In this document: in pieces, positions 7,950 to 16,464 of the stretch
Position numbering within the stretch: position 1 is the first letter of the stretch
How the letters are laid out: every line of letters starts with the position of its first letter
Assembly (NCBI GenBank): GCA_046294915.1
Contig: JBKBOE010000036.1
Span: 1-28,100, forward strand
Source: UBA2336 sp046294915
GTDB lineage: Bacteria > Bacteroidota > Bacteroidia > Cytophagales > Cyclobacteriaceae
Length of the DNA: 28,100 nucleotides
Direction: 5' to 3'
Notes under the pieces: model-generated
Told to the model about the DNA's origin: nothing
The model's input: the letters and a program-made list of their open reading frames with translations, nothing else
Databases searched by the model: none
Translations under genes and position numbers: made by a program

Positions 7950-9320
7950 ATGTCGTCAGAAAAAAAATTAATTGCCAGCTTTTCAAGCTTTATTCGCGAG
8001 CGGTTCAATCTTGAAAGCGATAAAGCCGATGAGCAGGAGACCCTCGAGTACATCAAAAAAGGCGTTGAGTTTAAAGGCACCAACCTTTGGATTCTGATTT
8101 TCGCCATTTTTATTGCTTCCATTGGTCTTAACGTTAATTCCACCGCGGTAATTATCGGTGCCATGCTCATCTCCCCTCTTATGGGTCCTATTCTGGGTAT
8201 AGGTACCGGGGTTGCAATTAATGATCTGGAACTGCTCAAAAAGGCATTTAAAAACCTGATGATCGCCACGTTGTTCAGCGTGGCCACCTCTACATTATAT
8301 TTTGCTATTAGCCCGCTCAGCACTGCACAATCTGAATTACTGGCAAGAACCAATCCTACCATTTGGGATGTAATGATTGCTTTTTTTGGCGGCTTGGCCG
8401 GTATTGTTGCAGGTTCACGTAAAGAAAAAAGCAATGCTATTCCGGGAGTTGCCATTGCCACAGCCCTTATGCCTCCGCTTTGCACCGCTGGATTTGGCCT
8501 GGCCACAGGCAATATGTATTATTTTATCGGTGCCTTTTATCTGTATTTTATTAACGGTGTTTTTATCAGCCTTGCCACTTACCTTATTGTGCGCTTTTTA
8601 AAATACCCCAAAAAAGAGTTTCTGGACTCTGCACGCGAACGGGTCGTAAAAGGTTGGATTACCTTTTTTGTATCGATCACCATCATCCCAAGTACATTCT
8701 TGGCTTACCAAACCGTTAAACGCAGCGTATTTGAACGCAATGCCATGCGCTTTATCCAGCAGGAAATGATCTTTGATAATACACGGGTAATCAGTCAAAA
8801 CCTGCTAACCTACCCAGACAGCAGTGTAATTGAAATATCCCTGTTCGGAGAACCGGTTTCGGCAGAATTAATCGAAACGGCAAGAAAAAAACTGAAAGAC
8901 TATAACCTGAATGAAACAAAATTAGTCATTATGCAGGGATACAGCCGGCAATCCAATACTTCCGAACTGGCAGCTTCATTGCGGAGCGGGGTTATCGAAG
9001 AAATCTACAAAAAAAATGAATACGCCCTCAAATCAAAGGATGAAAAAATTGCCGTATTGGAAAATGAACTTTACAAAATGAAGCAGCTCCACCAGTTGGC
9101 TAATGAAATCGGACTCGAACTGAAGGCACTGTATCCTGCATTAACGAATTTCAGCATTAACAGAAACCTTGTAGTAAATGTGGACTCACTGAAACAGGAT
9201 ACTGTATTTATTGCTTATACCCACTTTAAACGTAAGCCAAGCCGCCAGGAAATGAACAAACTTGAAGGTTGGCTCAAAGTCCGTACAAAGTCTGCCCACG
9301 TTAAAGTGCTTGTAGAGTGA
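7950..9320 (+). CDS. DUF389 multi-pass membrane protein
   Basis: The product has 456 residues and no signal peptide. The core (about residues 40-250) is the DUF389 membrane domain. It shows LNVNSTAVIIGAMLISPLMG and GIGTGVAINDLELL, then AFFGGLAGIVAGSRKE and IPGVAIATALMPPLCTAGFG. At least six hydrophobic helices can be counted. The C-terminal part (260-456) is soluble, with a predicted coiled coil near KSKDEKIAVLENELYKMKQL. The biochemical function of DUF389 proteins is not established. The ATG at 7950 is well placed. Its TGA abuts the stop codon of the convergent gene with no base between. Confidence 0.9.
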   Translation: MSSEKKLIASFSSFIRERFNLESDKADEQETLEYIKKGVEFKGTNLWILIFAIFIASIGLNVNSTAVIIGAMLISPLMGPILGIGTGVAINDLELLKKAFKNLMIATLFSVATSTLYFAISPLSTAQSELLARTNPTIWDVMIAFFGGLAGIVAGSRKEKSNAIPGVAIATALMPPLCTAGFGLATGNMYYFIGAFYLYFINGVFISLATYLIVRFLKYPKKEFLDSARERVVKGWITFFVSITIIPSTFLAYQTVKRSVFERNAMRFIQQEMIFDNTRVISQNLLTYPDSSVIEISLFGEPVSAELIETARKKLKDYNLNETKLVIMQGYSRQSNTSELAASLRSGVIEEIYKKNEYALKSKDEKIAVLENELYKMKQLHQLANEIGLELKALYPALTNFSINRNLVVNVDSLKQDTVFIAYTHFKRKPSRQEMNKLEGWLKVRTKSAHVKVLVE

Positions 9321-11222
9321 CTATTTCTTAAATTCAAGTTTTGTATTCAATTTCTCGTTCCCTCCTATCTCCACAACGGATGAACCATAAACCCGGATTG
9401 TCGATTTTATAAAGTCCTCTTCATTGGCTTTGTAGATATTATCCACATACTTCTGCGGATTACGGTCAATATACGGAAACCAGGTACTGTGAATCTGGAT
9501 CATGATGCGATGACCTTTCTTGAAAGTATGGAGCACATCTTGAAGGGGGAACTCCACATCGGATATCTCGTTGGGCTTAAAAGGCTCGGGCTTTTCAAAA
9601 CTGTTTCTGAACCGGCCTCTGAAAACTTCGCTGCGCACCAGTTGCTGATAACCGCCCATAACGATATTTTTCGGATTGTGTTCATAATTCGGATGGTCAT
9701 CCGGATACACATCAATAAGTTTTACCACAAAGTCGGCATCGGTGCCGGTCATCGAAACTTTTAAACGGGCCATGATTTCACCGGCCAGAACGACATCGTC
9801 TGTAAGTACATCGGTTTCAAACGTCAGTACATCAGGCCTGCGGGCAGCCTGCCGCTGGTCATCGCTCATAAAACGCCTGGGGGTAAAGGTCAACCCCTCG
9901 GTTTGCGATGTATAGGGAACCGGTTTTGCCGGATCACTGATATATTCAAAGACAGCTTCTTTTGGTGTAGGCGTATTGACGTACAACTTGCCCTTTTCAC
10001 CAAAATAAAGTTTTAGCGGATTGTATTCGCGTGGCGGCCAGTGGTCAAACCTGCGCCACTCCTTTTTGCCGGTATCAAACATCAGGGCCTCGGGCAAATC
10101 AGGGTTGCCTTCGTCTTTCAGGTAATGGGCAAAAAACTTCCGCTCAATTTCACGCTGATAAAAAGTGGAAATACTATCCCCAAAATAAATGTGGTTGTGG
10201 GTTGACTTGCCTTGTTCGCGTGCCCAGTCGCCATGCCCCCAGGGGCCCACAACAATAGTATTTTTTGCCCCCGGACTATTTGCCTCCAGCGCCTTATAAA
10301 TATTCAGCGGGCCGTAGAGGTCTTCGGCATCAAACCAGCCGCCTACCGTCATAATGGCGTGCTTTGCATTTTTTAAATGGGGTAGCAGGTTACGGGTCTG
10401 CCAGAATTCATCGTAGTTGGGATGATCGATAATCTGTTGCCAGAAAAAATTGTCGTGGTGGTACTTTTCAGTAATGTTCTTTAACGGGCCCTGCCGAAGG
10501 TAAAAGTCGTAACCATCCTTCGGAGCCTGGGTATAGAAGCGCATGATTTTATCTTCAAACCAATCTTCTTTCGTTTGTTTATCCTTTTGATAACCGAAAA
10601 CAGCAAAGGCAGCGGTGTAACTTTCCAGGTAAGCGCCCATGTGATGGAAGTCGTCAAAAAAGAAATCGCTGATGGGTGCCTGGGGCGAAGAGGCCTTTAA
10701 GGCAGGGTGTGCATCAGGAATTGCCGCAGCGGTATAAAAACCGGGGTACGAAATACCAAACATCCCTACACGGCCATTGTTATTCTTAATGTTTTTAATC
10801 ATCCAGTCAATCGTATCCCAGGTATCTGAACTCTCATCAATGCTTTTTTTATCTTTTGGATTGTTGCCCGGAATATTCGGCCGCATGTTGTCAAATGTGC
10901 CTTCGCTCATGTAGCGGCCGCGCACATCCTGAAAAGCCAGAATATACTTATCCTTAACCAGGTAGTTGGAAGGATGTCCATACGTTTTATAATCGCCATA
11001 GGTGGAGGCATTGTAACAGGTGCGGTTAAGCAGAATGGGGTATTTTTTTGATTGGTCCTTCGGTGTGTATACAACCGTAAAAAGTTTAATCCCATCGCGC
11101 ATAGGAATAAAATATTCCGTTTTGTTATAGTGCTGCCGCAGATAGATGGAGTCGGCTTTAAAATCCTGGGCAAAACCCAGTGCAGGAATTAAAAAAGCAA
11201 TCCAGACAACGAAGTGTTTCAT
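9321..11222 (-). CDS. Secreted CocE/NonD hydrolase, alpha-amino-acid ester hydrolase-like
   Basis: This 633-residue S15-related alpha/beta hydrolase has a signal peptide (MKHFVVWIAFLIPALGFAQ), so it acts in the periplasm or outside. Visible catalytic residues are Ser158 in GISYPG, Asp298 in GGWFDAEDLYG and His330 in GPWGHGDW. The acidic residues E300 and D301, two and three positions after the catalytic Asp, and D190/D191 match the carboxylate cluster that distinguishes alpha-amino-acid ester hydrolases from other CocE-like enzymes. The C-terminal jelly-roll domain (about 400-625) is typical of the family. The likely reaction is hydrolysis or acyl transfer of alpha-amino acyl esters or amides. 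The natural substrate is unknown; a peptide or cell-wall role is possible. Confidence 0.88.
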   Translation of the reverse strand: MKHFVVWIAFLIPALGFAQDFKADSIYLRQHYNKTEYFIPMRDGIKLFTVVYTPKDQSKKYPILLNRTCYNASTYGDYKTYGHPSNYLVKDKYILAFQDVRGRYMSEGTFDNMRPNIPGNNPKDKKSIDESSDTWDTIDWMIKNIKNNNGRVGMFGISYPGFYTAAAIPDAHPALKASSPQAPISDFFFDDFHHMGAYLESYTAAFAVFGYQKDKQTKEDWFEDKIMRFYTQAPKDGYDFYLRQGPLKNITEKYHHDNFFWQQIIDHPNYDEFWQTRNLLPHLKNAKHAIMTVGGWFDAEDLYGPLNIYKALEANSPGAKNTIVVGPWGHGDWAREQGKSTHNHIYFGDSISTFYQREIERKFFAHYLKDEGNPDLPEALMFDTGKKEWRRFDHWPPREYNPLKLYFGEKGKLYVNTPTPKEAVFEYISDPAKPVPYTSQTEGLTFTPRRFMSDDQRQAARRPDVLTFETDVLTDDVVLAGEIMARLKVSMTGTDADFVVKLIDVYPDDHPNYEHNPKNIVMGGYQQLVRSEVFRGRFRNSFEKPEPFKPNEISDVEFPLQDVLHTFKKGHRIMIQIHSTWFPYIDRNPQKYVDNIYKANEEDFIKSTIRVYGSSVVEIGGNEKLNTKLEFKK

Positions 11223-11321
11223 AGTACTAAATTTAAGAGATGAAATTTAACGATATGGACATGAACTTTCAACTTTATTTTATTAGCGATCCTGGTATCT
11301 TGTAGTCAAATCAATAAACCT

Positions 11322-12338
11322 ATGCGCCTGTTACCCTTGCTCTTAATCGGGCTTTATGCAAAAACCCTTGTCGGCCAACCTGCTCTTACAATTGCCTTTG
11401 GTTCATGCAGCCGCCAAAACAGCGAAGAGCAACTGTGGGAAGAAATTATCCGCATGAAGCCCGATCTGTGGATATGGGGTGGCGATAACATCTATGCCGA
11501 TACACACGACATGGAGGTGATGAAAGCAAAGTACAATCAGCAAAAAAACAATCCCGGGTACCAAAAACTGTTAAGCACTTGCCCGGTAACCGGAACCTGG
11601 GATGACCACGATTACGGTATAAACGATGGCGGAAGGCATTATATAAAGAAGCATGAAAGCAAAGCATTAATGATGGATTTTATTGGGTTTCCGAGCGACA
11701 ATCCCATTCGTAAGCATGAAGGCGTTTACAACTCGCAACTTCTGAAAAAAGATAATCTGCAACTAAAAATCATCAACCTGGATACCCGCTGGTTCCGCGA
11801 TACTGTTTACAAAGAATACTACTTTGATTCAACAGCAAACCGCAGAAGGTATCGGTACACCGTAAACACTACTGGCGATATATTGGGTGAAGAACAATGG
11901 CAATGGCTTGAACGGGAATTGAAAACCAGCAGCGCAAACCTGAATATCATCAACTCCAGTATCCAGGTGATTTCCGATGAACATGATTTTGAAAAGTGGG
12001 CGAATTTTCCGGCAGCCCGTAAACGGCTTTTTGAACTCTTAAAAAAATACCCCGATAAAAAAGTACTCCTCATCAGCGGTGACCGACACATTGCGGAAAT
12101 ATCAAAAATGGATATTCCCGGCCTGCCCTACCCCCTTTATGATGTTACCTCCAGCGGACTAACCCATACCTGGACAGAAGCCTGGAAAGAAACCAACCAA
12201 AACCGGATTGGCCAACTGGTGATGCAGAAAAATTTTGGTATTCTGGAAGTAATATGGGATAACAACGCTCCAAAAATTAAAGTAAGTCTTTGTGGTAAAA
12301 ATAATGTTATCTACCTGCAACATGAATTCAAACTCTAA
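11322..12338 (+). CDS. PhoD-like secreted metallophosphoesterase
   Basis: The 338-residue protein starts with a signal peptide (MRLLPLLLIGLYAKTLVG). Metal-site motifs of the alkaline phosphatase D/PhoD-like metallophosphatase family are seen in order: FGSCS (26-30), GGDNIYAD (53-60), TWDDHDYG (92-99) and SGDRHIAE (252-259). It is shorter than Bacillus PhoD and lacks the usual N-terminal beta domain, so it belongs to the short group common in Bacteroidota. The likely role is periplasmic phosphodiester or phosphomonoester hydrolysis with bound metal ions; the substrate is unknown. It is divergent from the ester hydrolase gene, with a 99-bp gap. Confidence 0.9.
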   Translation: MRLLPLLLIGLYAKTLVGQPALTIAFGSCSRQNSEEQLWEEIIRMKPDLWIWGGDNIYADTHDMEVMKAKYNQQKNNPGYQKLLSTCPVTGTWDDHDYGINDGGRHYIKKHESKALMMDFIGFPSDNPIRKHEGVYNSQLLKKDNLQLKIINLDTRWFRDTVYKEYYFDSTANRRRYRYTVNTTGDILGEEQWQWLERELKTSSANLNIINSSIQVISDEHDFEKWANFPAARKRLFELLKKYPDKKVLLISGDRHIAEISKMDIPGLPYPLYDVTSSGLTHTWTEAWKETNQNRIGQLVMQKNFGILEVIWDNNAPKIKVSLCGKNNVIYLQHEFKL

Positions 12339-12393
12339 TCCGAAATAGCGGGTTAGCAGTAAGATGATCCAGTGTAAAAAATTTTAAAATGCC

Positions 12394-14583
12394 TCAGATA
12401 AATACCCGAACTGTCAGTGAAAACGCCCGCCCATCAGACGGCCATATACCCGGGCCGGGGTAAAATTGCGGCCGCTTGGTAAAGTACTGCTTATCGGTAA
12501 GATTATTGATGTTTGCTTGTACCGTTACATGTGGCGATACCCTGGCTGAAAAATTAGCATCCCAAAGACTATACGCGGGAACCAATCCTACTGATCCGGT
12601 AGCGGAAGGTGTGATCGTATTAAATGGATCAGCAAAACTACTGGACGTATAACTATACAATAGCGAAGCGGTAATTCTATTTACAGAAACCGAAAATCCA
12701 TTGCGGGTAATAACGTTCGGAACACTCTCTACCCTATTACCTGAAATCGATACATTATCATCACCCTTGCGTACGATGGCATCGGTATAGTGCGCATCCA
12801 TCCATGAAGAGGAGGTAAACCATGATCCCCGAAATTTAGATGATATGGAAAATTCATATTGAAAAAATAACTCAACTCCGTGGGTAATTGAATTTCCAAT
12901 ATTGGTTCGTCTGATGATCAGGTTATTGAAATCGTCCATTTCAGCCAACGTGCCTAACCGGTTGTTATACCGAATCTGAAAAGCCGAAACATCCCAGGTC
13001 AGGTTGTTCCGGTTTCCCCGAAATCCGATTTCGGCATTATGCCCAAAAGCATCACTCAAATTTTTATCTGTGACCTCGTAAACCGATGCAGGAACAATAT
13101 CTTTTAAAATAACCGGTCTGTACGATTGGCTCCATCCCCCGTAAAAGTTGATACTCTCCGTAAGCCTGAATTGGGCACTCGCTCCGGCAAGCACAAATTG
13201 ATGGCGGATGGTATTTGGCAATGCTTCTTCGGGATAGTAGGCGGTGGTTCCGTTCAACAATGAAGTACCATGTTCAACACGAATACCCGTATTCACGGTA
13301 AAGCGTTTGTGCACTGTCCACGAATTTTCAGCAAACGCAGCTAAATTATTGGTTTTAAAGGTTAAATCCCTTCCCCATCCCGGAATTACCAGGCTAAGGT
13401 CAAAATCGGTTCCGGTAGTGCCAACACCTTGCTGTTTCCGCAAAAGATTATTGTTCATATACTGCAAACCCACGGCAAACGTACTGGTATGCTTTGCGAG
13501 TTTATAATGATGTAAATAGCGTACCTCACTGGTGTAGCTGTTATAGGTATCAATGTCCACCTGACGATTAGCATATTGCAGCGTTATCGGATTAATTACA
13601 TCTTCTGTGGTGGCGGGTTTATCAAATAATACGCTGTTGCGCTTACCCAGTACACCCGATGCACTGAAAAGTAATGCAGAGCGGCTACTGAGTTTCCAAT
13701 TAAGTTTCAGAGAGGGCACATGAATATTTGGATTGTAGTAGTTGCGTGCGCGTGTAGCCATACGCGGATTGGCATAAAACATACTGTCGGTAAGCGGACC
13801 GGCCAACTGTATTGTATAATTACTTTTTGTCCACGCAAGTGAAGCTTTCAATCGGTCAGAAAAATCATAGAAAAATTCAATGGCATAGGCATCAAAATCA
13901 GAATGGCTGTTTTCACGGTATCCATCAAGCGTGCGATAGTTCAACCAGGTGTTATACAGAAGTTTACCGGCTTTACCGGAGGCACGCATAAACGTGCTCA
14001 ATAGTCCGTAAGAGCCAACAGTTGAAATATTTTCAAATGCAAAAACTTTGGTGCTATCGGGTTGCTTACTCACGTAATTTAACATGCCCCCAAACTGAGC
14101 ACCATACTGAAGCGCACCTGTACCACGGACCAGTTCAATGCGCTCAACAGCCTCCATCGGCATACTATAATGACTGGCCGGATAGCCATACATATCGGAG
14201 TTGGTGATGATGCCATCTTTCCGAATATTAAACTCCCATCCCCGGTGGGGATCTAAGCCACGAGCCGACACGTTTACCTGATTTCCGGTGCCGTCCATAT
14301 CATATACAAACACACCGGGTATTTTAGCAAATACCTGGCGGCCATATTTTTCGGTAAGGGCTACAGGCGATTTAGTTAGGTGAATTACTTCATTCTTCTT
14401 CCCTGAAAAAATATAGGTTGCTGAAACATCGGGTTTAAATGAAAAAGATAACTGGCTTCCGCGTACTTCCACCGTTTCAAGCACAGTGGTTTTGATGGTA
14501 TCGGGTTGTTGGGCTTGAAGCTGGATAATTGATGTGGATAATAACCAGAGTAGCATTACAGACCGCATCACAACCAAAATCAT
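12394..14583 (-). CDS. FecA-like TonB-dependent outer-membrane receptor
   Basis: This is an active importer of the outer membrane. After the signal peptide (hydrophobic to about ...STSIIQLQA) comes a probable TonB box (TVLETVEVRGS). The plug domain follows, with VFAKIPGVFVYDMDG, SARGLDPHRGWEFNIRKDG and RIELVRGTGALQYGAQFGG. The rest is a roughly 22-strand barrel ending in the aromatic FSLTVRVFI. The plug most resembles the FecA (COG4772) group. Homology suggests ferric-citrate-type uptake, but the gene follows a COG0523 GTPase by 122 bp and sits near Zur-like operators, so zinc or a zinc complex is a strong alternative. The ATG at 14583 is used; a TTG at 14598 or an ATG at 14568 is also possible. 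Confidence 0.88.
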   Translation of the reverse strand: MILVVMRSVMLLWLLSTSIIQLQAQQPDTIKTTVLETVEVRGSQLSFSFKPDVSATYIFSGKKNEVIHLTKSPVALTEKYGRQVFAKIPGVFVYDMDGTGNQVNVSARGLDPHRGWEFNIRKDGIITNSDMYGYPASHYSMPMEAVERIELVRGTGALQYGAQFGGMLNYVSKQPDSTKVFAFENISTVGSYGLLSTFMRASGKAGKLLYNTWLNYRTLDGYRENSHSDFDAYAIEFFYDFSDRLKASLAWTKSNYTIQLAGPLTDSMFYANPRMATRARNYYNPNIHVPSLKLNWKLSSRSALLFSASGVLGKRNSVLFDKPATTEDVINPITLQYANRQVDIDTYNSYTSEVRYLHHYKLAKHTSTFAVGLQYMNNNLLRKQQGVGTTGTDFDLSLVIPGWGRDLTFKTNNLAAFAENSWTVHKRFTVNTGIRVEHGTSLLNGTTAYYPEEALPNTIRHQFVLAGASAQFRLTESINFYGGWSQSYRPVILKDIVPASVYEVTDKNLSDAFGHNAEIGFRGNRNNLTWDVSAFQIRYNNRLGTLAEMDDFNNLIIRRTNIGNSITHGVELFFQYEFSISSKFRGSWFTSSSWMDAHYTDAIVRKGDDNVSISGNRVESVPNVITRNGFSVSVNRITASLLYSYTSSSFADPFNTITPSATGSVGLVPAYSLWDANFSARVSPHVTVQANINNLTDKQYFTKRPQFYPGPGIWPSDGRAFSLTVRVFI

Positions 14584-14705
14584 TTTTTTTGAACGCAAAG
14601 GTTATAAATCGGCTGGAAAAACAAAACTGGCAAAATAACCTGTTCTTCAAATGCTATAGTTTACTTTACCTCTGCGACTACGTGCTTATGGAAGGATGTT
14701 ATTTT

Positions 14706-15914
14706 CTAAATTGGCCATGGGTCATTAAATGTTTTTCCCCGATTAAAGTCCAGCACCTCATCATCCGTTACAATACACGTTTCAATGGCAAGGCGAATAA
14801 GTTCTTTATCCAGTTGCGTGCCGATGATCACCAATTCATTTAACCGATCGCACCAAACCGGATCCCATTTTTTCATGATTGCTTGACGATTTGCCATGAA
14901 TGCAGGCCTTCTTCTACGCTCTCTCTCCGGCACAGACGCCCACCACTTACCGTAAATTTCGGCTTTGGATGAACCACCCGCCTGACTCCATAAAATAGCA
15001 TGATCCGGCCGCGAGGCCAGCCAAAAAATGCCCTTGCTGCGCACAATGTTACCGGGCCATTGGTGCTGTACGAAATTCCAAAAGCGTTCCGGATGAAACG
15101 GGCGATGATCGCGAAACACAAACGAACTGATGCCATACTCCTCCGTTTCAGGTGTGTGTTCACTATTTAATTCTTTAATCCACCCGGCTGATTGAGAAGC
15201 TTTTTCATAATCAAACATTTTGGTGTCTAAAATATCTTTTGGATCAACCAGGCCCATTTTGGTTTTGATGATGCGGGCATCCGGATTTAACTTCTTTAGA
15301 ATTCCTTCCAACAATCTTAACTGGTTATCTTTAACCAAATCGGTTTTGTTTAATACGATTACATTGGCAAACTCAATTTGGTCGGTTAACAGATTGACAA
15401 TTGAACGCTGATCTTCTCTATCATCGGTTAGTTTGCGATCGAGCAGGGAATCACTGCTACCGAAATCGTTAAAGAAATTAAAAGCATCGACCACCGTAAC
15501 CAACGTATCCAACCGGGTAATGGGCGTTAAGTCGGTAAGCGGTTCACCGGTAGAAAAGCTGAAGGTTTGCGCCACCGGTATAGGCTCAGATATACCCGTA
15601 CTTTCAATAAGCAGATAATCAAACGTACCCTTGCGGGCCAGCATACTCACCTCTTTGATCAAATCTTCGCGCAAAGTACAGCAAATGCATCCGTTGCTTA
15701 ACTCCACAAGCTTCTCTTCCGTGCGCGAAAGCTTCACTCCGTTTTTTACCAGTTGCGCATCAATGTTTACTTCACTCATATCGTTTACAATTACGGCCAC
15801 ACGTAAACCTTTACGGTTATTCAGCACATGGTTAAGCAAGGTGGTTTTACCGGCTCCTAAAAAGCCGCTAAGCACAGTAACAGGAAGTTTTTTGGGCTTT
15901 AAAAAATTTATCAT
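14706..15914 (-). CDS. COG0523 (CobW/P47K family) metal-chaperone GTPase
   Basis: The product has 402 residues. The G domain shows Walker A GFLGAGKTT (17-25), the metal-binding GCICC motif (75-79), ESTG (104-107) and the guanine-specifying NKTD (189-192). The C-terminal CobW_C domain (about 263-345) starts at FVFRDHRPFHPERFW. Proteins of this group hand metals (zinc in ZNG1/ZagA, cobalt in CobW, nickel and iron in others) to target enzymes in the cytoplasm. The gene follows the CFFCGG protein gene by 11 bp, so both are under the palindromic operator at 16405. That context favours a zinc-starvation role over cobalamin synthesis; no cob genes are present. Confidence 0.92.
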   Translation of the reverse strand: MINFLKPKKLPVTVLSGFLGAGKTTLLNHVLNNRKGLRVAVIVNDMSEVNIDAQLVKNGVKLSRTEEKLVELSNGCICCTLREDLIKEVSMLARKGTFDYLLIESTGISEPIPVAQTFSFSTGEPLTDLTPITRLDTLVTVVDAFNFFNDFGSSDSLLDRKLTDDREDQRSIVNLLTDQIEFANVIVLNKTDLVKDNQLRLLEGILKKLNPDARIIKTKMGLVDPKDILDTKMFDYEKASQSAGWIKELNSEHTPETEEYGISSFVFRDHRPFHPERFWNFVQHQWPGNIVRSKGIFWLASRPDHAILWSQAGGSSKAEIYGKWWASVPERERRRRPAFMANRQAIMKKWDPVWCDRLNELVIIGTQLDKELIRLAIETCIVTDDEVLDFNRGKTFNDPWPI

Positions 15915-15925
15915 GACAGGGTTGT

Positions 15926-16399
15926 TTATGGATTAGGCACAGTAACGAGTTCAGCGTTCAGCAATAAAAAATTCAAATGGTTTACATCCGCATCATTCAA
16001 TTTCAAAATTCCCTTAACCGTAATAACCTGATCGGCTTTAAACTTCGGTGGTTTAGTTGCAAACGTTATCTCGGCCACCGATTCGGGGCCGGCACCTCCA
16101 CAGAAGAAACAGGCCGCGTAGGGAAACTTAGACAGGATAATCGTTTTCTTATCGTCCAGATCGAAGGGCATGTAGTGACCCCGCAGTTGAATCTCGGTGC
16201 CCTCCAGCGCCCGGATGTGCGAATCGAAAAACGGAGTTAAGAAGTATTCTTTTAACTCCTTATAGTACTTTGATGTAAACTTGACTTTAGCAAAAATGAC
16301 CCACCCATCCTGAGCAGGAGGCATCAAGGTTTGTGCTGATGTTGCCATGCTTAACACAAGCACAAATACAAAACTCAATTTAAGGCTAGATACTTTCAT
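15926..16399 (-). CDS. Small secreted CFFCGG protein (copy 1), candidate metal-handling protein
   Basis: The product has 157 residues: a signal peptide (MKVSSLKLSFVFVLVLSMATSAQ) and a compact, probably OB-like beta domain. Its core is the motif SKFPYAACFFCGGAGPESVA, with a CxxC pair that could bind metal. A second copy of the family lies at 26337-26789. The two agree closely around CFFCGG and in FK.DQ.ITV.G.LKLN...H.NF. I chose the ATG at 16399: a longer frame back to 16468 would run through the operator palindrome, adds residues unlike a signal peptide, and overlaps the previous gene. It is the first gene of the unit with the COG0523 GTPase. The function is unknown; handling of zinc or another thiophilic metal in the periplasm is inferred. 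Confidence 0.8.
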   Translation of the reverse strand: MKVSSLKLSFVFVLVLSMATSAQTLMPPAQDGWVIFAKVKFTSKYYKELKEYFLTPFFDSHIRALEGTEIQLRGHYMPFDLDDKKTIILSKFPYAACFFCGGAGPESVAEITFATKPPKFKADQVITVKGILKLNDADVNHLNFLLLNAELVTVPNP

Positions 16400-16404
16400 A
16401 AACT

Positions 16405-16427
16405 TAAATGCAACAATGTTGCATTTA
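16405..16427 (-). promoter_or_regulatory. Zur/Fur-like operator palindrome C
   Basis: This is a perfect palindrome with 11-bp arms around a single central base; its core is ATGCAACAATGTTGCAT. It ends five bases before the ATG of the CFFCGG gene, on the leader side. The same 15-base core occurs twice more at 23035-23089, again ahead of metal-related genes. Arm size and symmetry suit a dimeric Fur-family repressor. Naming it Zur rests on the genes it precedes. Confidence 0.75.
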
Positions 16428-16464
16428 TAAAAGTTCAATAAACAGGGTGTAAAACATTTCATAT

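Noticed and set aside
12339..12393. AT-rich self-complementary run (AAAAAATTTTAAAA) between convergent genes
   Set aside because: Low-complexity sequence with no GC stem; it could be part of a weak terminator but cannot be supported.
14706..15914. COG0523 protein as CobW of cobalamin synthesis
   Set aside because: There are no cob/cbi genes nearby, and the gene is co-transcribed with a CFFCGG gene under a Fur-type palindrome. The B12 riboswitch is about 10 kb away and controls only btuB. Not fully excluded.
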